Below, one piece after another: positions 1 to 5,617 of a DNA stretch of 5,737 nt. Every line of letters begins with the position of its first letter. Within the stretch, counting starts at the first letter, position 1. Made by a program: the position numbers and the translations under genes. The notes below the pieces were generated by a model. It searched no databases. It had not been told where the DNA came from and saw only the letters and a program-made list of their open reading frames with translations. The stretch is from CAZUFB01 sp964619775 (lineage in GTDB: Bacteria; Actinomycetota; Coriobacteriia; Coriobacteriales; UMGS124): NCBI GenBank assembly GCA_964619775.1, contig CAZUFB010000119.1:1-5737 (forward strand). Direction: 5' to 3'.

Positions 1-241
1 TGTCCTGGTCGCGGTAGCTGGCGCCGGTGGGGCACACGGAGATGCAGGGGGCGTTCTCGCACTGCTGGCACTGCGTGGGCAGCCAGTACTGCTCGATGCG
101 CGGCCACTCGCCGGTGGGGCCCACCACGTTCACGCGGTTCCAATACTCGCCCAGGGGCACGCTGTTCTCAAGCTTGCAGGCGACGATGCACGAGTCGCAG
201 CCGCTGCAACGGTCGAGGTCGATGACAAGGCAGTTTCTCAT
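1..241 (-). CDS. Iron-sulfur electron-transfer subunit (DmsB/PsrB-like ferredoxin), N-terminal part only
   Basis: This is the partner subunit of the upstream molybdopterin oxidoreductase. It should carry electrons through several [4Fe-4S] clusters between the catalytic subunit and a membrane donor or acceptor. The first 80 residues are present and the rest lies beyond the left edge. Two cysteine motifs are visible: C12-x2-C15-x2-C18-x3-C22, and C58-x2-C61-x4-C66-x3-C70 followed by Pro-Thr-Gly. This is the usual opening of DmsB/PsrB/NrfC-type proteins of about 180-220 residues with four clusters. There is no signal peptide, so export probably occurs by hitchhiking on the Tat signal of the catalytic subunit, as known for this family. 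The ATG overlaps the upstream TAA by one base (TAATG). A modest GAGG lies about 10 bases before the start inside the upstream gene, suggesting translational coupling. Family assignment is firm, but the specific partner complex is not. Confidence 0.94.
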   Translation of the reverse strand, partial: MRNCLVIDLDRCSGCDSCIVACKLENSVPLGEYWNRVNVVGPTGEWPRIEQYWLPTQCQQCENAPCISVCPTGASYRDQD

Positions 242-3099
242 TAGAACACATCCTCGGTGACAGGCTCGCTCTGGAGCGTCGGCAGGAACGGCTCGAACTC
301 CTCGGGCTCGACCCATACGTTGGCAGGCTGCTCGCCCTTCTCCACGCGCACGGTGAAGCCGCGGTTGGTGTAGGAACCGTAGACCTCGTTGAACGGGGCG
401 CTGTTCTTGGTGAGCACGTTGACGTTCATCTCGCGCCAGCCGGCGGTGCGCTGCTCGGCCGGGACGGACTCGTCGAAGCACTCGGGATTCCAGAAGCGCT
501 CCATCCACACCACGCCGGGCGCCACGCCCTCGGTGAGGTAGGCGCGGCCGGCGATCTCGCCGCGGCGGCTCGTGACCTTGACCCAGTCGCCGTGCTCGAT
601 GCCCAGCTCGGCGGCGCTGCGCGGGTTGATGCGCACGTCGGGCGCCGGGTAGAGCTCGCGGGCGTAGGCGGCGTGGCGCATGGTGCCGTGGTGGAAGTGC
701 GGCACGCGGCCCGAGGTCAGGATGAACGGGTACTCCCCGCCCTCGCCGTTGGCCTCGTCGCTGATGGGCGACTCGGCCGGCTCGATGAACGTGCAGATGG
801 GGCTGTAGTCGTCGCAGGCCTCCTGCGGCTCGGGGTAGCAGAACGGGTAGCCGGTGCGGGCAAGCTTGAGAAGGATCTGGCAGTAGGTCTCGACCTTGCG
901 CGACTCGGTGGCGAAGCCGGAGGGCAGCCCGTCGTCGGCAAGCTGCTCGTGCTGGTAGTAGTTCCAGTAGTCGGACGTGATGCAGGGAACGTACGCGTCG
1001 ATGTCGGCCTGCAGGGTCTCCCAGTCGGGTGCGCCCAGGGTCTGGGCGGCCTGGTCCCTGTTCTCCTGCTCGGTGGCGCAGCCGATGTAGCCGGGCTCGA
1101 GGCCGTTGGGGATGTGGCCGCCCCACTTCTCGCGGCACGCGGCGACGACCTGCGCGGCCGGGATGGAGTGCGACACGGTCTCGCCGATGTGGGTGCACTC
1201 GTTCTGGAGCCACTGGGTGTCGAGCTGGGTCATGTTGACCATCGGCTCCTCGAGCCACTCGCGCAGCGGGAACACCAGGTCGGCCGCCTCGATGTGGAAC
1301 GAGGTGAGTATGGGGTACTGGCCGATGATGAAGTCGACCTCGGGGAACACGTCGTACCAGCTCTTGGCGTTGCCGAGCATCGCGAGCTTGTTGCCGCTCA
1401 TGTCGAACCACACGCGCGGCTTGTAGGGCTCGCCGGTGGCGATGGCCTCGCGCACCGTGGGGATGTGGCTGTGGCACCAGGCGTAGAGGCCCTTGTGGTC
1501 CTTCATGCCCAGACGGTCGATGAGCAGCTGGTTGAGGATGCGCTGCGAGTCGGGCATCTCCTCGCCGAGGCGCTGGATGCGCTCCTCGTTCTCCTCGTCG
1601 GACAGGCCGATGACGGCACCGACGCCGTACATGTCCGAGAACATGCCGCTGAAGCCATTGTTGTAGGTGACCGGGCGGGTGTTGACGGTCTCGCCGGTGT
1701 CGGTCATCGTCGAGAAGTAGCCGCCGCCCTTCTGGGTCATCGTCACGCCGGGCTTGTTGATGCGGCCCATGATGGAGTCGAGGCCCATGCAGCCCAGCGG
1801 CACCTGCGAGGCGCTCTCGGTCATGTCGGCCGCGACGCCGTTGACGATGCCGCCGTTGAGGCTCGTGTAGAGCTTGATGGCCTCCTCGTTGAGGTCGGCC
1901 GGAACCCAGGTGACCTCCTCGGTGTACTCGAGCGTCCAGGGCTCGCACTCTTCCCAGTAGATCTGGCCGGCGGTCTTGTAGGTCTTGCCCTCGTACTCGC
2001 CCTCCCACATGACCTCGGGGTCCACGGCGGAATCCTCGGGCGCGCTGTACTCGAACGGCTGTACCGAGTCGGTGAGCAGGTCGTAGCACACGTAGGCCGG
2101 GGTGTTGTCCGGGGTGGACTGCTCGAAGTCGGGGAACAGCTCCTGCGCCTTGACCGGCAGCTTGGTGTCGGGGTCGATCAGGAACGGCAGGTTGGTCCAG
2201 TACTTGGTGAAGGTCTCGTCGTAGAGCTTGTTCTCGAAGATGTAGCGGAACCAGGAGAGCAGCAGGCCCGTGTCGGTGGCCGGGCGCGGCGACAGCCACA
2301 CGTCGGCCTTGGCGGCGTCCGGGCTGAAGTTGGGGTCGATGACGACGGTCTTGACGCCGTTGGCGCGCAGCTCGGCCATGCCGCGGCCCGACTCGGCGGT
2401 CTCGGAGACGGACGGCTGGGCGCCCCAGATGACGACGACCTCGGTCTGGTTGTCCTCGACCTTGAAGATCTCCTGGACGGCGTTGTCGGCAACCGACTGG
2501 TCGTCGCCGCCGTAGAACAGCTTGGACATCGACCAGCGCGGCAGGTAGCACTGCGCGCAGCCGGGCTCGAAGACCGTGGGCGAGCCGAACGCCATCGGCA
2601 GCGTCATGGCCTCCATGAACGAGTAGGAGCCGCCGCCGCCGACGCTGGCGAAGAACGCGTAGTTGCCGTACTTGTCGATGGCGTCCTTGATCTGGTCGCT
2701 CGCCAGGTCGATGGCCTCGTCCCAGCTGATGACCTCGAAGTCGGTGGTGCCGCGCTCGCCCACGCGCTTGAGCGGGTGCAGGATGCGACGCGGGCTGTAC
2801 ATCGTGTGCAGCTGGTTGAGGCCCTTCATGCAGAGCGAGCCGCGCGAGACGGGCGCGTCGGGGTCGCCCTCGAGCTTGACGACGACGCCGTTTTCGATGG
2901 TAGCCCGGGCCGGGCACATCTGGATGCAGCCGTGGCACGAGGTCTTGACGACCTTGACCTCGCTGGGCTCGTCGGCGTACGCCTTGGGGGTCTCGACGAG
3001 CGAGCCCGTCATCTGCGTGCCGATGGCCGCAGCCGCGCCGGCGAGCGCCGCCATCTTGACGAAGCTTCGACGCGAAACGCTGGTGGTTTGCAACGCCAT
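241..3099 (-). CDS. Tat-exported molybdopterin-dependent oxidoreductase, catalytic subunit (DMSO reductase superfamily)
   Basis: Catalytic subunit of a membrane-side respiratory-type molybdoenzyme, 952 residues. The N-terminus has a twin-arginine motif (S9-R10-R11-S12-F13-V14-K15), a hydrophobic Ala/Gly-rich stretch, and an AYA cleavage site near residue 42, so the mature protein should be extracytoplasmic. A [4Fe-4S] site follows: C55-x2-C58-x3-C62-x27-C90 with K92 just after the last cysteine. Molybdopterin domains cover the middle, including a GCAQC motif at 180-184 where family members carry the metal ligand and a pterin-binding stretch resembling VIDP...ADVWLSPRPATDTGL. A molydopterin-dinucleotide-binding domain starts near 790 (TSGRVPHFHHGTMRH). 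The chosen ATG has GGGAGG five bases upstream; an in-frame extension of 76 codons lacks a signal peptide and is rejected. The partner iron-sulfur gene overlaps its stop. The substrate is unknown: DMSO-, polysulfide/thiosulfate- and catechol-dehydroxylase-like enzymes of gut Eggerthellaceae share this architecture. Confidence 0.95.
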   Translation of the reverse strand: MALQTTSVSRRSFVKMAALAGAAAAIGTQMTGSLVETPKAYADEPSEVKVVKTSCHGCIQMCPARATIENGVVVKLEGDPDAPVSRGSLCMKGLNQLHTMYSPRRILHPLKRVGERGTTDFEVISWDEAIDLASDQIKDAIDKYGNYAFFASVGGGGSYSFMEAMTLPMAFGSPTVFEPGCAQCYLPRWSMSKLFYGGDDQSVADNAVQEIFKVEDNQTEVVVIWGAQPSVSETAESGRGMAELRANGVKTVVIDPNFSPDAAKADVWLSPRPATDTGLLLSWFRYIFENKLYDETFTKYWTNLPFLIDPDTKLPVKAQELFPDFEQSTPDNTPAYVCYDLLTDSVQPFEYSAPEDSAVDPEVMWEGEYEGKTYKTAGQIYWEECEPWTLEYTEEVTWVPADLNEEAIKLYTSLNGGIVNGVAADMTESASQVPLGCMGLDSIMGRINKPGVTMTQKGGGYFSTMTDTGETVNTRPVTYNNGFSGMFSDMYGVGAVIGLSDEENEERIQRLGEEMPDSQRILNQLLIDRLGMKDHKGLYAWCHSHIPTVREAIATGEPYKPRVWFDMSGNKLAMLGNAKSWYDVFPEVDFIIGQYPILTSFHIEAADLVFPLREWLEEPMVNMTQLDTQWLQNECTHIGETVSHSIPAAQVVAACREKWGGHIPNGLEPGYIGCATEQENRDQAAQTLGAPDWETLQADIDAYVPCITSDYWNYYQHEQLADDGLPSGFATESRKVETYCQILLKLARTGYPFCYPEPQEACDDYSPICTFIEPAESPISDEANGEGGEYPFILTSGRVPHFHHGTMRHAAYARELYPAPDVRINPRSAAELGIEHGDWVKVTSRRGEIAGRAYLTEGVAPGVVWMERFWNPECFDESVPAEQRTAGWREMNVNVLTKNSAPFNEVYGSYTNRGFTVRVEKGEQPANVWVEPEEFEPFLPTLQSEPVTEDVF

Positions 3100-3104
3100 G
3101 CTTT

Positions 3105-3110
3105 CCTCCC
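3105..3110 (-). promoter_or_regulatory. Ribosome binding site that fixes the oxidoreductase start
   Basis: On the minus strand GGGAGG lies five bases before the ATG at 3099. It selects the start directly in front of the Tat signal over the in-frame ATG at 3327, which would put 76 unrelated residues ahead of the twin-arginine motif. Confidence 0.9.
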
Positions 3111-3147
3111 TCTCTTCCCTTCCGTTCTCCCTTGCCGTGCGTTTTGG

Positions 3148-3176
3148 CCGGCCCCTCTCTCTTGGCGCGGGGCCGG
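3148..3176. repeat. GC-only hairpin in the leader of the oxidoreductase operon
   Basis: A perfect 8-bp inverted repeat, CCGGCCCC (3148-3155) and GGGGCCGG (3169-3176), with a 13-base loop. Its near edge lies 49 bases before the start codon, upstream of the ribosome binding site. No T-run follows on either strand, so it is not a normal intrinsic terminator. It may be a stable 5' leader stem or an operator; function is unknown. Confidence 0.6.
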
Positions 3177-3205
3177 GTCGTGCGCTTGCTTGAAAACAAG
3201 GCCGC

Positions 3206-3233
3206 GGGGCACCCTGTGGGGGGCACCCTGTGG
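3206..3233. repeat. Two tandem copies of a 14-bp unit, with an inverted partner at 3267-3275
   Basis: The unit GGGGCACCCTGTGG occurs twice head to tail (3206-3219 and 3220-3233). The core GGCACCCTG is therefore at 3208-3216 and 3222-3230. Its exact reverse complement CAGGGTGCC occurs at 3267-3275. Two direct and one inverted copy of a 9-mer within 68 bases upstream of the oxidoreductase gene look like repeated protein-binding sites, or alternative stems in the leader RNA. The role is inferred. Confidence 0.7.
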
Positions 3234-3292
3234 GGCATTTTGAGAAAGTTCCCGCAAAAGGTGCGCCAGGGTGCCGGCGTGCTGAGGCACAT

Positions 3293-3321
3293 AAGCCCTG
3301 GTGCAACGCGGTGCAGGGCTT
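3293..3321 (-). terminator. Possible weak terminator or hairpin after the winged-helix-like gene
   Basis: An 8-bp perfect stem, AAGCCCTG (3293-3300) with CAGGGCTT (3314-3321), has a 13-base loop and starts 12 bases after the stop codon of the gene ending at 3334. On the minus strand the stem is followed by ATGTGCC, so a proper U-run is missing. It could be an inefficient terminator, a 3'-end-protecting stem, or part of the regulatory region of the downstream operon. Confidence 0.35.
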
Positions 3322-3333
3322 TCTCACAACGCT

Positions 3334-4653
3334 CTAGAGCCCGTGCAGTTCCTCGAGGAAGGACCGGCCTTCCTCGGTAAGCACCCATCCGTCGCGCCAC
3401 TCGATGCCGCCGGCCGCCTCGAGCTTGTCGATGAAGACGCTCGGCTGCATCGTCTGAGGCTCGCCGTCGACCATGCGCACCAGCACGTCGCGGCCTTTGA
3501 AGAGCTGGCTGACCTCGTTGTAGGTGCGCGGGTCCTCGGAGCAGAACTCGAGCAGCTCGATGTAGGCGTCCTTGCGCTCGGGCACCAGACCGAGCAGCTC
3601 GATGATGCGGGCGCGGGGCGTGTGCTGCTCCACGACCGCCATGCCCACCGGCGTGGTCATGAAGGCGTAGCCGGCAACCAGGTCGTCGACCTCGTCCTCG
3701 GTGAGCCCCTCCTTGCGGTCGGCCGTGACGACCTCGCCCTCGTCGTCGAGCTCGAAGCGCTCGAGGCCCCCATGCTGCTCGAGGACCTGGACGAAGTGGT
3801 ACGGGTTGTTGGCCGCATGCTTGAACGCGGCGTAGGTGGTTATCTTCTGCTCGATGTCCTGCAGCGCGCGCGACTCCTCGCAGTAGACGAGGACCTTGTA
3901 GAAGATCTCGCGGTGCAGCGACTGCCGGGCGACGGCCGCCGTGAGCTTGGCAACCTGGCGCGCGAACGTGGCCTCGTCGACGTAGGCGCCCTCGTCGGGC
4001 GGGTCGCAGGCGTCGGGGTCTTCGGCGAGCTCGGGGGTCTCGGCGAAGGCGGCGTCCCCTGCGGGCGCGGGAGCCGCAAGGGCCTCCGGAGACGCCGAAG
4101 CCTCGGGGCCGTCTTGCGGAGACGAGGTCGCGGCGGCCTGTGCGGCGGCCGACGCGGCCGCGCGGGCCGACGCCGCGGCACGGGCGGCCTCGCGGGCGGC
4201 GGTCTGGGCGTTCGCGGCGGCCTTGAGGTCGTAGTAGACGCCCGCGCGCGTCACGAAGCCCGCCGACGACGCGATGGTCTCGACGGCGCGCTCGGCCAGC
4301 TCCTCGGCAACCTCGGCCTGGTAGGCGCGGCGCTCGGCCAGCTCCTCGGCCTCGACGCGCGCCTTCTCCGCCGCCTCGGCGGCTTCGCGGGCGGCCTGCT
4401 CGGCGGCGACTTCGGGGTCATCCGAAGCGCCGGGGGCTGCGGGAGTCTCGGCGGGCTCGGAGGTCTCGGGCTCCGAGGCGACTGACGCATCGTCAGTCGT
4501 ACCGATGGCTTCGGATGACGTATTGTCAATGCAGCTCGACGCAGTGTGGGACAACGGGCAGCACGAAGCCGCTTCGGGCGACGCAACGGCGTCGGCCGAC
4601 AGCGGCTGCCCGGGCGCCTCAGATACAGATGCTGTGTTCGCGATAGCGGTCAT
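3334..4653 (-). CDS. Uncharacterised Ala/Glu-rich protein with two winged-helix-like repeats at the C-terminus
   Basis: A 439-residue protein that I cannot assign to a named family. Residues 1-78 are low-complexity (Ser/Ala/Pro/Glu) and hold a small cysteine group, C31, C32 and C41. Residues about 79-129 are a charged Ala/Glu helix likely to form a coiled coil. Residues about 144-175 are an Ala/Arg-rich helix, followed by a Pro/Ala/Glu linker to about 222. The conserved-looking part is 223-439. It contains two similar units, about 248-343 and 363-436, each with an aromatic/Cys helix (C258, C371), a helix ending LEQHGGLERF or LEAAGGIEWR, and a closing TTPVGMAVVEQ or TEEGRSFLEE strand-helix. 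This is reminiscent of winged-helix domains. There is no signal peptide or membrane segment, so it is probably cytoplasmic. The start has AGGAGGGGGAG 6-11 bases upstream. It runs in the same direction as the oxidoreductase operon, 234 bp ahead. A regulatory or accessory role is a guess. Confidence 0.86.
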   Translation of the reverse strand: MTAIANTASVSEAPGQPLSADAVASPEAASCCPLSHTASSCIDNTSSEAIGTTDDASVASEPETSEPAETPAAPGASDDPEVAAEQAAREAAEAAEKARVEAEELAERRAYQAEVAEELAERAVETIASSAGFVTRAGVYYDLKAAANAQTAAREAARAAASARAAASAAAQAAATSSPQDGPEASASPEALAAPAPAGDAAFAETPELAEDPDACDPPDEGAYVDEATFARQVAKLTAAVARQSLHREIFYKVLVYCEESRALQDIEQKITTYAAFKHAANNPYHFVQVLEQHGGLERFELDDEGEVVTADRKEGLTEDEVDDLVAGYAFMTTPVGMAVVEQHTPRARIIELLGLVPERKDAYIELLEFCSEDPRTYNEVSQLFKGRDVLVRMVDGEPQTMQPSVFIDKLEAAGGIEWRDGWVLTEEGRSFLEELHGL

Positions 4654-4659
4654 GACAGT

Positions 4660-4670
4660 CTCCCCCTCCT
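4660..4670 (-). promoter_or_regulatory. Ribosome binding site of the winged-helix-like gene
   Basis: The minus strand carries AGGAGGGGGAG ending six bases before the ATG at 4653. This favours that start over the in-frame ATG at 4698, which lies upstream of this site and would translate through it. Confidence 0.8.
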
Positions 4671-4932
4671 GCGCCCGACCCCACCCCCATAGGAGCACGT
4701 TAAGGGTGCGTGGGTGCGCTTCTTGGAATTCATCTTGCCGTGCAGGGGCGCCGTTGGGTAGCTGTAACGCGCACTAATGCATTGTTGTGTAGACCCTGAG
4801 TTGGAGGTTTGCGCACAACGGGAGAAATTTGGGCGGAGCAGGCAGAGAGATGACGGGCATGTGTAACAGCAAGAACGCAGGGGCGTCTCACCTGCCAGGC
4901 CGGCCCCGGCTACCTCTCCCGCGGCCGGCAGG

Positions 4933-4980
4933 ACGGCCGGCGGCCATCTGGGCAAAACGGCCGGCGGCCATCCGCCATCG
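4933..4980. repeat. GC-rich direct repeat, 16-bp identity at a 24-bp period
   Basis: ACGGCCGGCGGCCATC occurs at 4933-4948 and again at 4957-4972, separated by eight bases. Each copy contains GGCCG-N-CGGCC, an odd-centred palindrome. A partial copy, CGGCCGGC, lies 12 bases before the first (4922-4929), and the second copy runs into three 7-base units ending in CCATC (4966-4986). It may be a protein-binding array or a degenerating intergenic repeat; no function is shown. Confidence 0.7.
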
Positions 4981-5044
4981 ACCATCGTGCTACGCAGACC
5001 CCCGCGTCCGGTGCCTTCAATCCCGGTGTCCCGAGACCTCTTTC

Positions 5045-5085
5045 CATAAAAACAGGGCCCGTCGCATGACCGCTGCGACGGGCCC
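5045..5085 (-). terminator. Intrinsic terminator of the FKBP gene
   Basis: A perfect 12-bp stem, GGGCCCGTCGCA (5055-5066) paired with TGCGACGGGCCC (5074-5085), has a 7-base loop. On the minus strand it is followed by TGTTTTTATGG, a good U-run. It lies about 67 bases past the FKBP stop codon. It ends the FKBP transcript and separates it from the gene starting at 4653. Confidence 0.95.
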
Positions 5086-5122
5086 CACTAGACCACAAGT
5101 TGTTCCGCGACAGGCCCCCTTA

Positions 5123-5152
5123 CCGAGACCACGCTTGGCACCGCGGTCTCGG
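5123..5152 (-). repeat. Second hairpin immediately after the FKBP stop codon
   Basis: CCGAGACC (5123-5130) pairs with GGTCTCGG (5145-5152). Two further inner pairs follow after an A/C mismatch, leaving an 8-base loop. It abuts the TAG stop at 5153-5155. No U-run follows, so termination is left to the stronger hairpin downstream. The same CCGAGACC also occurs at 5031-5038 beyond that terminator. Confidence 0.65.
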
Positions 5153-5545
5153 CTACTCCTCGACCTCGACCAGTTCGATGTTGAAGTTGAGCGCCTTGCC
5201 GGCGAGCTCGTGGTTGGCGTCGAGCGTGACCTTGCCGTCCTCGGCGGCGGTGACGGTCACCGGGACGGGCTGCTTGCCCATGAGGATGTAGAGCTTCTGG
5301 CCCACCGAGGCGTGCACTATGCGGCGCGGGTCGGACTCGCCATAGGCGTCCTTCGGCTCGAGGTGGACGTCGCGCACCTCGCCGACGCTCATATCCTCGA
5401 CCGCGCGGTCGAAGCCGGGAATCATCTGGCCGGCCATGCAGGTGAACTCGATCGGCTTGCCGCGGTCGCGCGAGCTGTCGAACTTGGTGCCATCGTCGAG
5501 CGTGCCGGTGTAGTGGACCTTGACCTTCTTGCCCTTGTTGCTCAT
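5153..5545 (-). CDS. SlyD-like FKBP-type peptidyl-prolyl cis-trans isomerase
   Basis: A 130-residue cytoplasmic folding catalyst that should isomerise peptidyl-proline bonds and act as a chaperone. Family signatures are VKVHYTGTLDDGTKFDSS (8-25), GQMIPGFDRAVEDMSVGE (39-56) and PKDAYGE (64-70). An insert-in-flap chaperone segment runs from about 70 to 120 and includes the SlyD-type DANHELAGKALNF (109-121). It closes with the return strand IELVEVEE. The length equals a SlyD core without the His/Cys-rich metal-binding tail of the Escherichia coli protein, so a nickel-delivery role is not supported. The start at 5545 has GGGAGAGG five bases upstream; the in-frame ATG at 5665 would run translation through the predicted promoter and is rejected. 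It is a single-gene unit with its own promoter candidate and terminator. No signal peptide is seen. Confidence 0.95.
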   Translation of the reverse strand: MSNKGKKVKVHYTGTLDDGTKFDSSRDRGKPIEFTCMAGQMIPGFDRAVEDMSVGEVRDVHLEPKDAYGESDPRRIVHASVGQKLYILMGKQPVPVTVTAAEDGKVTLDANHELAGKALNFNIELVEVEE

Positions 5546-5550
5546 TGGAA

Positions 5551-5558
5551 CCTCTCCC
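5551..5558 (-). promoter_or_regulatory. Ribosome binding site that fixes the FKBP start
   Basis: GGGAGAGG on the minus strand lies five bases before the ATG at 5545. This places the start exactly at the beginning of the FKBP fold and rules out the 40-codon extension from 5665. Confidence 0.9.
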
Positions 5559-5592
5559 TTTTTGGGATGCCTGCGGTACGGACGGTGCTGCA

Positions 5593-5617
5593 CAAACGGG
5601 GACATTGTACCCGTTTG
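5593..5617 (-). promoter_or_regulatory. FKBP promoter -10 box inside an operator-like palindrome
   Basis: The minus strand carries TACAAT (5609-5604), five of six matches to the -10 consensus, which would start transcription near 5597 and give a leader of about 52 bases. The box lies inside a perfect inverted repeat, CAAACGGG (5593-5600) and CCCGTTTG (5610-5617), with a 9-base centre. The -35 position (around 5627-5632) reads GTCCCG, a poor match. A weak -35 with a palindrome over the -10 box suggests control by a DNA-binding dimer; the protein is unknown. Confidence 0.6.

Larger units (their letters stand above)
4654..5044. other. Intergenic region of about 390 bp with no supported gene
   Basis: This stretch lies between the start of the winged-helix-like gene and the FKBP terminator. 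Open frames through it on both strands give low-complexity Pro/Arg/Gly-rich products without a credible start or domain, so I call no gene. The right part (4890-4990) is extremely GC-rich and repetitive, while the left part (4700-4830) has the more mixed composition expected of a promoter. I could not find a -35/-10 pair with proper spacing on the minus strand, although transcription of the downstream gene must start here because a terminator precedes it. An 8-bp palindrome AATGCATT sits at 4776-4783. Confidence 0.6.

Noticed and set aside
592..3243. An 883-codon open frame on the plus strand opposite the oxidoreductase gene
   Set aside because: The product is Val/Leu/Gly/Arg/Asp-rich without domains, as expected from the antisense of a high-GC gene. 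The minus-strand gene has clear motifs throughout.
3100..3327. Extended N-terminus of the oxidoreductase from the ATG at 3327
   Set aside because: The Tat signal should be at the N-terminus, and a strong ribosome site lies directly before the ATG at 3099.
3100..3333. Molybdenum-cofactor riboswitch in the oxidoreductase leader
   Set aside because: Only short simple stems are visible. I see neither the multi-branched fold nor the conserved segments of that class.
3301..4485. A 394-codon open frame on the plus strand opposite the winged-helix-like gene
   Set aside because: It is repetitive Gly/Arg/Leu sequence with no ribosome site or domain, and it mirrors the coding bias of the opposite strand.
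4650..4985. A 111-codon minus-strand open frame upstream of the winged-helix-like gene
   Set aside because: It overlaps the ribosome site of the real gene in another frame. Its repeats (WPPAVLP twice) only reflect the DNA repeat, and no domain is visible.
4922..4986. CRISPR array
   Set aside because: There are only two copies of 16 bp, with an 8-base gap instead of a 25-40-base spacer, and no cas gene.
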